Source of the DNA: UBA11606 sp964513285
Lineage (GTDB): Bacteria > Actinomycetota > Acidimicrobiia > Acidimicrobiales > Aldehydirespiratoraceae
Length of the DNA stretch: 12,810 nucleotides
Assembly: GCA_964513285.1 (NCBI GenBank)
Contig: CAZEML010000124.1
Coordinates: 1 to 12,810 of the forward strand
Reading direction: 5' to 3'
The position numbers and the translations under genes are program-made. The notes beneath the pieces were generated by a model. That model did no database searches. It saw only the letters and a program-made list of their open reading frames with translations, and was not told the DNA's origin. Of the stretch, positions 6,551 to 12,810 are shown piece by piece; positions within the stretch are counted from its first letter, which is position 1; each line of letters starts with the position of its first letter.

Positions 6551-8788
6551 ATGGATGGCGGATCCAGGGCTCGACGGGCAGTGGCGGCGCGCGCCGTGCT
6601 GGTGTTCACGCTGATCGTGAGCCTGCTCGCAGCCGCGGAGACGCCCGCTGCGGCCCAGGACGACGGCCTCCGCATCGAGGCGACGACGACCTACCGGGTG
6701 GTGCCGGAGGATTTCTCGATCGAGGTCGAGATCCAGTACTCGATCACCAACCAGACGCCGAACCGCACCGAAGGCTTCCGGATCATCCAGACGTTCTTCT
6801 CGGCGATCCTCGAGTCGATCCCGATCGATGCGGTCGACGTCGCCGCCACCCGGTCGAACGGTGCGGCGCTCGACATGAGCGTGGTCGACGATCCGGAGTT
6901 CGAGCCTGGCCCGGACAACCCGTTCCAGTTGTGGGAGATCGATCTCGGGCCCAACCTCTTCTACCGACAGACCCGAGAGCTGACCGTCACCTACCGGCTT
7001 CCCGACGGTGCGGCGCGAGACCTCGACGCCTGGGCGCGCGTGAATCCCGCGTTCCTCGCGTTCTTCGCGTTCGGGCGCGGCGATGACGGTCTGGCGACGG
7101 TCCGAATCGAGATCCCCGAGGGGTTCGAGGTCGAGACGGCCCCCGGCTACGAGGACGAGGGCAACCGCGACGGCGCGCTGCGAAAGCTCCTCGACGAGGA
7201 CGGCTTCCAGCGGTGGGAGATCACCGAGCTCGCCGAGCCGTACGCGTGGAGTGCGTTCGTGGTCGGGTCTGATGAGTCCGGGTTGGTGCGGTCGGAGTTC
7301 GAGGTGCCGGGGGTCGGAACGTTCGCGGTGGCGGCCTGGCCGGGCGACACCGAATGGGTCGAGTTCGTGACCGACACGGTCCAGGCCGTCGGTCCGTACC
7401 TCGAGGAGGCGACCGGTCTCGAATGGCCTCACGACGACCCGTTGCAGATCACCGAGACGGTGATTCCGTCCCTCGCCGGGTACGCCGGCTTCTACTCCGA
7501 ACCCTCGCCGGGGTTCGCGGACACCCGATTCGACGGCATCGACGCGCTCGTGGAGATCGGCGAGGACCTCAACGCCGAAGTGCTCAGCCACGAGATCTCC
7601 CACGCCTGGTTCAACCGGGACTTCTCGCCGATGCGATGGCTCACCGAGGGGTTCGCCGAGTACTACGGCTACAACGCCGCGCAGGCGGCCGGTATCGACC
7701 GACCGGAGCGGTTCCCGCTCCCGATCCCGTCGCACCCCGAGGCGGTCGAGCTCCTCGACTGGACCCGGCCGCTGGGGCCGGTCGGGGACGAGGACTACGG
7801 CGAGTTGTACGGCTACTCGGCCTCGTTCCATGTGATCGACTCGCTCAGCAAGGGCACCGGCGAGGACGGGATGCGGGCCGTCGTCGACGTACTGACGAAC
7901 GGACGCAACCCCTATGACCCGGATCTCGAGCTGAGCTCGACCGTCGACTGGCGGCGGGCACTCGATGCGTTCGAGATCGCCGGTGGGGCCGACTCGACGG
8001 TCGAGATCTTCCAGAACTGGGTGATCGGCGATCGCTTCGACGAGCTGCTCGAGGATCGGAGGGCGACCCTCGATGCCTCCGCCGAACTCGACGCGCATGA
8101 AGCCGGGTGGTCGATTCCGGTGGCGGTCCCGCACCTGCTCGGTTCGTGGGACTTCGCCGACGCCGACGAGTTGATCGCCGGCCTGGACGCGTTCCTCGAC
8201 GCCCAGGTCGATCTGGCAGCGCGGGCGGATGCCCTCGGCGTGGAGCTGCCGGGCGAGGCTCGCGAGGCGTTCGAGGCGATCGCCACGTTCGACGAGGGGG
8301 TGGATGCGGCTGCAGCGATCGCCGACGAGCAGGTCTCGGCGTTGACCGAGTTGGAGGATGCGACGGTCGTGCTCGCCGAGCCGCGCGGGTTCGTGCAGAA
8401 CGTCGGGCTTCGTGGCCTCGATCCCGACGCCGACCTGCTGGCGGCGATCGCCGCCTTCGAGGACGCCGGGTATGACGAGGCGACCGAACTCGCCCGCTCG
8501 GCGGTGGCCCAGGTCGAGGCGGCGCAGGAACGTGGGACCGATCAGCTGGTCGAGTGGGGCCTGATCGGCGCCGGTGCGCTGCTCGCGCTGATCCTGATCG
8601 TGTGGCTGTGGGTCCGTCGCCGTCGGCGGGTCCAGACCCCGGTGACCGGAGACGAGGTCGGCGAGGAGCAGACCGAAGCGGACGCCGAGGAGCAGACCGA
8701 AGACGAGGCCGAGGTGCAGACCGAGGGGACCGGCGTGCCCGAGGATCCCGAGATCGGGGAGCCCGAGCCCGAGGATCCGTCAGGGTGA
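6551..8788 (+). CDS. Secreted, C-terminally anchored M1-like metallopeptidase
   Basis: A 745-aa protein. Residues 1-35 look like a signal peptide (Arg-rich start, hydrophobic core, PAAA before Q36). Residues about 38-310 are a beta-rich N-terminal region. The gluzincin core follows: H347-E348-x2-H351, then exactly 18 residues to E370 in WLTEGFAEYYG, the HExxH-X18-E zinc signature of M1 aminopeptidases. An ELYGYSASFHVIDSL helix later resembles the M1 region holding the transition-state Tyr. The GxMEN exopeptidase motif is not recognisable; GYAGFYS stands roughly there, so an aminopeptidase role is not assured. A helical region leads to a transmembrane segment at about 669-689, a basic RRRRR stop-transfer, and an acidic Glu/Thr tail with 8-residue repeats. 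The catalytic domain should face outside. ATG 6551 is the first possible start (in-frame stop at 6539); no clear ribosome binding site. Confidence 0.85.
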   Translation: MDGGSRARRAVAARAVLVFTLIVSLLAAAETPAAAQDDGLRIEATTTYRVVPEDFSIEVEIQYSITNQTPNRTEGFRIIQTFFSAILESIPIDAVDVAATRSNGAALDMSVVDDPEFEPGPDNPFQLWEIDLGPNLFYRQTRELTVTYRLPDGAARDLDAWARVNPAFLAFFAFGRGDDGLATVRIEIPEGFEVETAPGYEDEGNRDGALRKLLDEDGFQRWEITELAEPYAWSAFVVGSDESGLVRSEFEVPGVGTFAVAAWPGDTEWVEFVTDTVQAVGPYLEEATGLEWPHDDPLQITETVIPSLAGYAGFYSEPSPGFADTRFDGIDALVEIGEDLNAEVLSHEISHAWFNRDFSPMRWLTEGFAEYYGYNAAQAAGIDRPERFPLPIPSHPEAVELLDWTRPLGPVGDEDYGELYGYSASFHVIDSLSKGTGEDGMRAVVDVLTNGRNPYDPDLELSSTVDWRRALDAFEIAGGADSTVEIFQNWVIGDRFDELLEDRRATLDASAELDAHEAGWSIPVAVPHLLGSWDFADADELIAGLDAFLDAQVDLAARADALGVELPGEAREAFEAIATFDEGVDAAAAIADEQVSALTELEDATVVLAEPRGFVQNVGLRGLDPDADLLAAIAAFEDAGYDEATELARSAVAQVEAAQERGTDQLVEWGLIGAGALLALILIVWLWVRRRRRVQTPVTGDEVGEEQTEADAEEQTEDEAEVQTEGTGVPEDPEIGEPEPEDPSG
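8663..8725 (+). repeat. 24-base tandem repeat within the metallopeptidase tail
   Basis: The string GAGGAGCAGACCGAAG occurs at 8663 and 8687, and a diverged copy (GAGGTGCAGACCGAG) at 8711, so the period is exactly 24 bases. Each unit encodes eight residues beginning E-(E/V)-Q-T-E. It lies in the cytoplasmic tail after the transmembrane segment and could vary in copy number without shifting the frame. Confidence 0.8.
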
Positions 8789-9574
8789 GACCCGGCGGGG
8801 TCGGCCGATTCTGACCTCGGTGCCGGGCGTCCAGTGCACCACCGGCTCGTGTTCGGGTTCGGGCAGGCCCGCGGCCGCGAGGAGCTGGTCGTCGAGCTCC
8901 AGGAGTTCGGCCCGGTAGAGCGGCCAACGTCCGTGATCGACCGGCGCGTACAACGTCGTGGCGCGGCCGGCGGTCATCGAGGGAAACCGCGAGTAGAGCC
9001 CCCAGCGGGCGGTGAGGAAGTGCTCGAAGTCCGACACCGCCGATTCGCCGATCGGTTCGTCGATGCGAGCGGCGCTGTGGTGCGACGGCAGCTCACCGTC
9101 CGGCGTCCGCAGGCGCGGCCACCGCCGCGTCGAGTCGTAGCGCCAGACCGCGCCGGGTTCTCGACGGCCGCGGTCGATGGACATGTCGGCCCAGAAGTAC
9201 GGCAGCCCGTAGGTGAATCGAGCGGTCACGGTCGCGGCGAGGCCGCCCGCTTCGAGCGAGCAGAACCACACGCCCGGGCGACCGTCGGCGTCGCGCACAT
9301 AGGTCCGGACGTTGGTCTCGGGGAACGTGCCCACGATCGGCAGCCGGAGGCCGCCGGGGGTGCCGACCACCATCTCGAAGGGGACGAGTCCGACCCAGGC
9401 CCGTTCGGTGCCGTCGTCGGCCGGCCAGGTGTCGACGGTCAGATCGTCGGGAAGGAGTCGCTGCACCACGGCCGGGTCGTAGTCCACGTGGATGAACGTG
9501 AGGTCGCGCCACCACATGCGCATCACCTCGAAGCGAACCCGCTCCTGCGGCACCGGGGGGTAGGTGGCCGTCAT
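8780..9574 (-). CDS. DUF2071 (YqjF-like) protein
   Basis: A 264-aa protein of the DUF2071 family, whose fold resembles acetoacetate decarboxylase; no general biochemical function is established. Family features are the MWWRDLTFIHVDYDPAVVQRLLP opening split across residues about 19-42 (membrane-free, 'W..LTF.HW.v.p..v..lLP' pattern), NVRTYV at 88-93 and the GVWFCSLEA segment at 101-109, followed by YGLPYFWADM. ATG 9574 is chosen because the family-like sequence starts there; upstream in-frame residues are Pro/Arg-rich noise. The ribosome binding site is weak (GGAG very close to the start). It is divergent from the CoA-transferase gene (124 bases between starts). Its stop codon lies inside the convergent metallopeptidase gene, a 9-base tail overlap, so the two transcripts must overlap antisense. 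Confidence 0.85.
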   Translation of the reverse strand: MTATYPPVPQERVRFEVMRMWWRDLTFIHVDYDPAVVQRLLPDDLTVDTWPADDGTERAWVGLVPFEMVVGTPGGLRLPIVGTFPETNVRTYVRDADGRPGVWFCSLEAGGLAATVTARFTYGLPYFWADMSIDRGRREPGAVWRYDSTRRWPRLRTPDGELPSHHSAARIDEPIGESAVSDFEHFLTARWGLYSRFPSMTAGRATTLYAPVDHGRWPLYRAELLELDDQLLAAAGLPEPEHEPVVHWTPGTEVRIGRPRRVSP

Positions 9575-9686
9575 CGCTCCAGTGTCGCGTGGGGAGGGCG
9601 GCAACGAGATGGCGGGGATGGCGCGGAGGTGAGGGCGGGCGAGGGACGGCTGGCCTGGTGATTCTGACGCGGCATCGGTGGTCCCA

Positions 9687-9692
9687 TACGAT
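9687..9692 (+). promoter_or_regulatory. -10 box for a probable leaderless CoA-transferase mRNA
   Basis: TACGAT fits the actinobacterial TANNNT -10 and ends 6 bases before the ATG at 9699, so transcription would begin at or next to the start codon. No Shine-Dalgarno sequence is visible before this ATG, which agrees with a leaderless mRNA. The possible -35, TTCTGA (9662-9667), is weak. Confidence 0.5.
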
Positions 9693-9698
9693 CCGGCC

Positions 9699-12089
9699 AT
9701 GCCTCGCCGCCCGCTGCACGGAATCCGCGTCGTCGACCTCACCATCGAGCGAGGAGAACTGGCCGGCCGTCTGCTCGCCGACCTCGGTGCCGAGGTGCTC
9801 CGGGTCGAGCCGCCGGAGGGTTCGCCCGCTCGCTCGATGCCGCCGATGGTGGGGGACCTCTCACTGTTCTTCACCTTCCGCAACGCCGGGAAGCGGGGTG
9901 TCGCTCTCGATCTCAGTCAGGATCCGGACCGGGAACGCCTCCACGAGTTGCTGGCGCACAGCGATGTGGTGATCGACTCGGCCGAGCCGGGCTCGTGGGC
10001 GGACAGCGGCCTCGACGCCGACGATCTGGCGGCTCGCCACCCGCACCTGATCGTGTGCTCGATCACCAGCTACGGCCGCACCGGTCCCTACGCCGGGCGA
10101 GACGTCCCGTGCGCGGTGATCGACGCCAGCGCCGGCATGGCGTTCAAAGCGGGCGTACCCGACCGTGAGCCGCTGCTACCGCCCGGCAACATCGCCGACG
10201 ACACGGCCTCGATGCACGCGGCGTTCGCGATCGAGTGTGCCCTGCTGCAACAACACGAGACCGGCGCCGGCCAGGTCATCGACCTGTCGGTCAACGAAGC
10301 GTGCGCCCAGGTCGCCGACTGGTCGTTGTCGAACTGGACCCGATCCTTCGACGCCGGCCAGCCGAGCCTCGACAGCCGGATCGGTCCCGGGCCGGTGTAC
10401 ACGATCCTGCCGTGCAAGGACGGCTACGTCCGGCTCGTCATCATCGCCGAGCGGCACTGGAAGGCGATGCGGGCCTGGTTGGGCGAGCCCGACTATCTCC
10501 AGGATCCCGAGTACGAGACGTTCATGGGTCGGTTCGGGATCGCCGACGCGGTGCTCAACCCGCTCTACACCGAGCTGTTCGCCGACCTCACGATGCTGGA
10601 GGTGGCCGAGCAGTGTCAGGACCGCGGCATCGTGTGCACGCCGATCCTCAAGCCCGACGACGTGCTCGTGAACCCGCACTTCGAGGCGCGTGGCAGTTTC
10701 GACCGGGTCGCCCTCGACGGGGGAGCCGAGATGATGCTCGCTTCCGGGTTCTTCGAGATCGATGCCGAGCGGGTCGGGCCGGTCGGCCCGCCTCCGGCGG
10801 TCGGGGCCGACACCGATGCCGTGTTCGCCGATCTGGGTGAACCTCGACCCGCTCCTGCCGCGCCGCTCAGCGGCTCGGAGGCGCCGCTCGACGGCATCAC
10901 CGTCATGGACTTCGGTCACGGCGGGGTCGGCGTCGAGTGTGGGCGCATGCTCGCCGAGTACGGCGCCGACGTCGTGAAGATCGAGTCGCGCTCGTACCCG
11001 GACTTCATCCGGGTCGTGCTCGGCGGTGAGATGTCACCCAGCTTCGCTTCCTCGAGTCGCAGCAAGCGCAGCTTGGGCGTCGACGCCAAGAACCCCGAGG
11101 GAGTCGCGCTCCTGAAGCGCATGGCTGCGGGGGCCGACATCGCGATCGAGAACAACTCGACCGGGATCATGGAGCAGATGGGGATCGGCTACGCCGACCT
11201 GTCGGCGGAGAACCCGAACCTGGTGATGATGTCGAGCCAGCTGATGGGCTCGCGAGGACCCTGGAGTCATTGGTCGGGCTACGGGCCCAACACGCAGGTC
11301 ACCGGCGGGATGACGCATCTGTGGAACTACGAGGGCGACGACGCACCGGCGGGTTCGATGTCGATCTTCCCGGATCACTTCGCCGGTCGAACCGGGGCGG
11401 TGACGGCGTTGGCGGGCGTGCTCGGCCGACGGCTGCACGGCGACTCGGGCTTCCACGTCGAGGTCTGCCAGGTCGAACAGGTCGTCAACGTCATGGCCGA
11501 CCTGCTGGCCAAGGAGTCGCTCGAGCCCGGCTCGGTCCGGGCGCGCGGCAACCACCACGACCGGGGCACGCCTTGGGGGCTCTATCCGTGCGAAGCCCCC
11601 GACTCGTGGGTCGCGATCTGCACCCGGTCCGATGCCGAATGGCGGGCGCTCGTCGAGGTCATGGGGTCGCCCGAATGGGCGATGACCGACGACCTCGCCG
11701 TGCTGTCGGGTCGCCAGTCGCGTGAAGGCGAGATCGACGCCCTCATCGAGGCATGGACCCGGGAACAGTCGGTCAACGACGTCGTCGATGCCTGCCTCTC
11801 GCGTCGGGTGCCGGCCGGCCCGATGCACAACTCGGCGGGGCAGTTCAACGATCCGCACTTCCGGGCCCGCGGGTTCATCGTCGAGCTGCACCAGCCGCCG
11901 ATCGGGGGGATGGCGTTCGAAGGCCAGGGCTTCCGGGCGACCGGCATGCCGTCCGCCGACATCCGACCCGCGCCCGGCCTCGGCGAACACACCCGAGCCG
12001 TCTGCGCCGAGCTCGGGTTCACCGACGACGAGATCGACGCGATGCTCGCGGCGGGGGTCATCGAGACCGATCGCCCGGCTGAGGCGTGA
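9699..12089 (+). CDS. Fused double-domain class III (CaiB/BaiF) CoA-transferase
   Basis: A 796-aa protein made of two complete class III CoA-transferase domains, residues about 5-385 and 396-790, joined by an Ala/Pro-rich linker. These enzymes move CoA between carboxylic acids via an aspartyl-CoA intermediate. Both copies keep an N-terminal dinucleotide-like start (LHGIRVVDL; LDGITVMDF), the Gly/Asp region (ADLGAEVLRVE; AEYGADVVKIE) and a candidate catalytic Asp: D167 in IADDTASMH and D559 in FPDHFAGRTG. Usual single-domain members have about 400 residues and form interlinked dimers; here one chain could supply both halves. The copies have diverged strongly, so the fusion is old or joined unlike paralogues. 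ATG 9699 is preferred over GTG 9678 because the -10 box lies between them and the family-like sequence follows 9699. The downstream lipoprotein hydrolase starts directly after the stop. Acid substrates are unknown. Confidence 0.9.
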   Translation: MPRRPLHGIRVVDLTIERGELAGRLLADLGAEVLRVEPPEGSPARSMPPMVGDLSLFFTFRNAGKRGVALDLSQDPDRERLHELLAHSDVVIDSAEPGSWADSGLDADDLAARHPHLIVCSITSYGRTGPYAGRDVPCAVIDASAGMAFKAGVPDREPLLPPGNIADDTASMHAAFAIECALLQQHETGAGQVIDLSVNEACAQVADWSLSNWTRSFDAGQPSLDSRIGPGPVYTILPCKDGYVRLVIIAERHWKAMRAWLGEPDYLQDPEYETFMGRFGIADAVLNPLYTELFADLTMLEVAEQCQDRGIVCTPILKPDDVLVNPHFEARGSFDRVALDGGAEMMLASGFFEIDAERVGPVGPPPAVGADTDAVFADLGEPRPAPAAPLSGSEAPLDGITVMDFGHGGVGVECGRMLAEYGADVVKIESRSYPDFIRVVLGGEMSPSFASSSRSKRSLGVDAKNPEGVALLKRMAAGADIAIENNSTGIMEQMGIGYADLSAENPNLVMMSSQLMGSRGPWSHWSGYGPNTQVTGGMTHLWNYEGDDAPAGSMSIFPDHFAGRTGAVTALAGVLGRRLHGDSGFHVEVCQVEQVVNVMADLLAKESLEPGSVRARGNHHDRGTPWGLYPCEAPDSWVAICTRSDAEWRALVEVMGSPEWAMTDDLAVLSGRQSREGEIDALIEAWTREQSVNDVVDACLSRRVPAGPMHNSAGQFNDPHFRARGFIVELHQPPIGGMAFEGQGFRATGMPSADIRPAPGLGEHTRAVCAELGFTDDEIDAMLAAGVIETDRPAEA

Positions 12090-12810
12090 GTGTCGGTCCG
12101 CGCCGCGATCGTCGGCTTGGTCGCGCTCGGCTCGCTCGCCGCGTGCACCTCGGTCGACGAGGGCGTCGACGGTGAGGGGGGCGACGAGATCGACGAGGTG
12201 AATGAGGTGGATGGGGCGGCCGCGGACGGCGCAGACGCCCGGGAAGTCGTGGATACGGAGGGGGAGCCCGTGAGCGGAACGCTCGAGATCGGCATCGGTG
12301 ACATCGTCCGGTACGGCGACGCACCGCAACAGTTCGCGGAGTTGATCCTCCCCGACGCCGATGTCCACGGCGACGGCCCGTACCCCGTCGTCGTGTTCAT
12401 CCACGGCGGGTTCTGGCGCAACGCGTTCGACCTCAGCCTCGCCCAACCCCAGGCCGCCGACGCCCGAGCCAACGGCTACGCGACCTGGAACATCGAGTAC
12501 CGGAGGGTGGGCGATCCCGGTGGCGGCTACCCCGGAACCCTCGACGACGTCGGCACTGCGATCGACGCCCTCGCTCGCGTGAACGCCCCGGTCGACCTGA
12601 GCCGGGTCGCGGTCGTCGGTCACTCCGCCGGTGGCCATCTGGCGTTGTGGGTCGGACAGCGCGACGAGCCGGTCGTGACCCCGCGGCTCGTGATCGGTCA
12701 GGCGCCGGTCGCCGACCTCGGCAACTCGCTCGAGCTGGGTCGCGGCGCCGTGATCGACTTCATGGGCGGCACCCCGGAGGACCTGCCCGACGCCTACGAC
12801 GCCGCCGACC
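12090..12810 (+). CDS. Lipoprotein alpha/beta-hydrolase (esterase/kynurenine formamidase-like), 3' end outside window
   Basis: The frame is open to the right edge (240 codons seen). GTG 12090 follows the CoA-transferase stop with no gap and in the same frame; GAGG at 12081-12084 may serve as ribosome binding site. Residues 1-19 are a lipoprotein signal: short basic start, hydrophobic stretch, lipobox LAAC with C19. An acidic linker (to about residue 70) precedes the hydrolase domain. H105-GGFW is the oxyanion-hole motif of the HGGxW class, which includes BD-FAE esterases and kynurenine formamidases, and GHSAGG places the nucleophile at S179. The catalytic Asp and His lie beyond the edge. Expected product: a membrane-tethered, outward-facing esterase or amidase. 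The lipobox argues that this is a separate protein, not an extension of the CoA-transferase. Confidence 0.88.
   Translation, partial: MSVRAAIVGLVALGSLAACTSVDEGVDGEGGDEIDEVNEVDGAAADGADAREVVDTEGEPVSGTLEIGIGDIVRYGDAPQQFAELILPDADVHGDGPYPVVVFIHGGFWRNAFDLSLAQPQAADARANGYATWNIEYRRVGDPGGGYPGTLDDVGTAIDALARVNAPVDLSRVAVVGHSAGGHLALWVGQRDEPVVTPRLVIGQAPVADLGNSLELGRGAVIDFMGGTPEDLPDAYDAAD

Noticed and set aside
6377..8134. 585-codon minus-strand open frame opposite the metallopeptidase
   Set aside because: Composition is typical of antisense to GC-rich coding sequence; the plus strand has signal peptide and zinc motif.
9678..9698. GTG at 9678 as start of the CoA-transferase
   Set aside because: No ribosome binding site, the added residues are not family-like, and the probable -10 box lies within them.
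11034..12638. 534-codon minus-strand open frame across the CoA-transferase/lipoprotein junction
   Set aside because: Spans two well-supported plus-strand genes and shows no domain; treated as a shadow.

Overview
The window is very GC-rich, with a strong G/C preference at third codon positions, GTG starts, Actinobacteria-style promoter elements (TANNNT -10 boxes, one apparently giving a leaderless mRNA) and a Gram-positive-type LexA box. Gene content (a DUF222/HNH protein, a class III CoA-transferase fusion, a DUF35-linked thiolase pair, a DUF2071 protein) fits a high-GC actinobacterium. An Acidimicrobiia-like lineage is my guess; there is no rRNA or other marker in the window to prove it. Coding density is high, no gene-free stretch exceeds 300 bases, and I saw no tRNA, rRNA, CRISPR array or insertion sequence.

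Layout: (1) 1-566, the 3' end of a gamma-glutamyltransferase-family gene. (2) A consensus LexA/SOS box and promoter (575-615), then a DUF222/HNH endonuclease gene (698-1759). (3) A convergent M20 metallopeptidase (1786-3123, minus). (4) A small membrane-anchored low-complexity protein (3210-3656). (5) A tightly coupled two-gene operon (3739-6398): an HMG-CoA-synthase-like protein fused to a DUF35 OB-fold, followed by an SCP-x-type thiolase, with stop and start overlapping. (6) An unusual intergenic hexanucleotide repeat inside a 10-bp inverted repeat (6417-6478). (7) A secreted, C-terminally anchored M1-like metalloprotease (6551-8788), tail-to-tail with a DUF2071 protein (8780-9574, minus). 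(8) A fused double-domain class III CoA-transferase (9699-12089), followed directly and in frame by a lipoprotein alpha/beta hydrolase (12090 to the right edge).

The most interesting part is the 3739-6398 operon. It has the same three modules as the archaeal thiolase/DUF35/HMG-CoA synthase channelling complex, but the synthase and DUF35 parts are fused. The fused protein contains only one cysteine in 488 residues. The synthase catalytic Cys, Glu and His positions and all four DUF35 zinc-ribbon cysteine positions are substituted, while the thiolase partner keeps its catalytic Cys and His. This suggests a complex in which the synthase-like subunit has a structural or different catalytic role. 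The DUF2071 and CoA-transferase genes nearby hint at an acyl-CoA metabolic neighbourhood, but they lie in separate transcription units and no pathway can be assigned. A second strong signal is the perfect SOS box in front of the DUF222/HNH gene, which suggests DNA-damage control.
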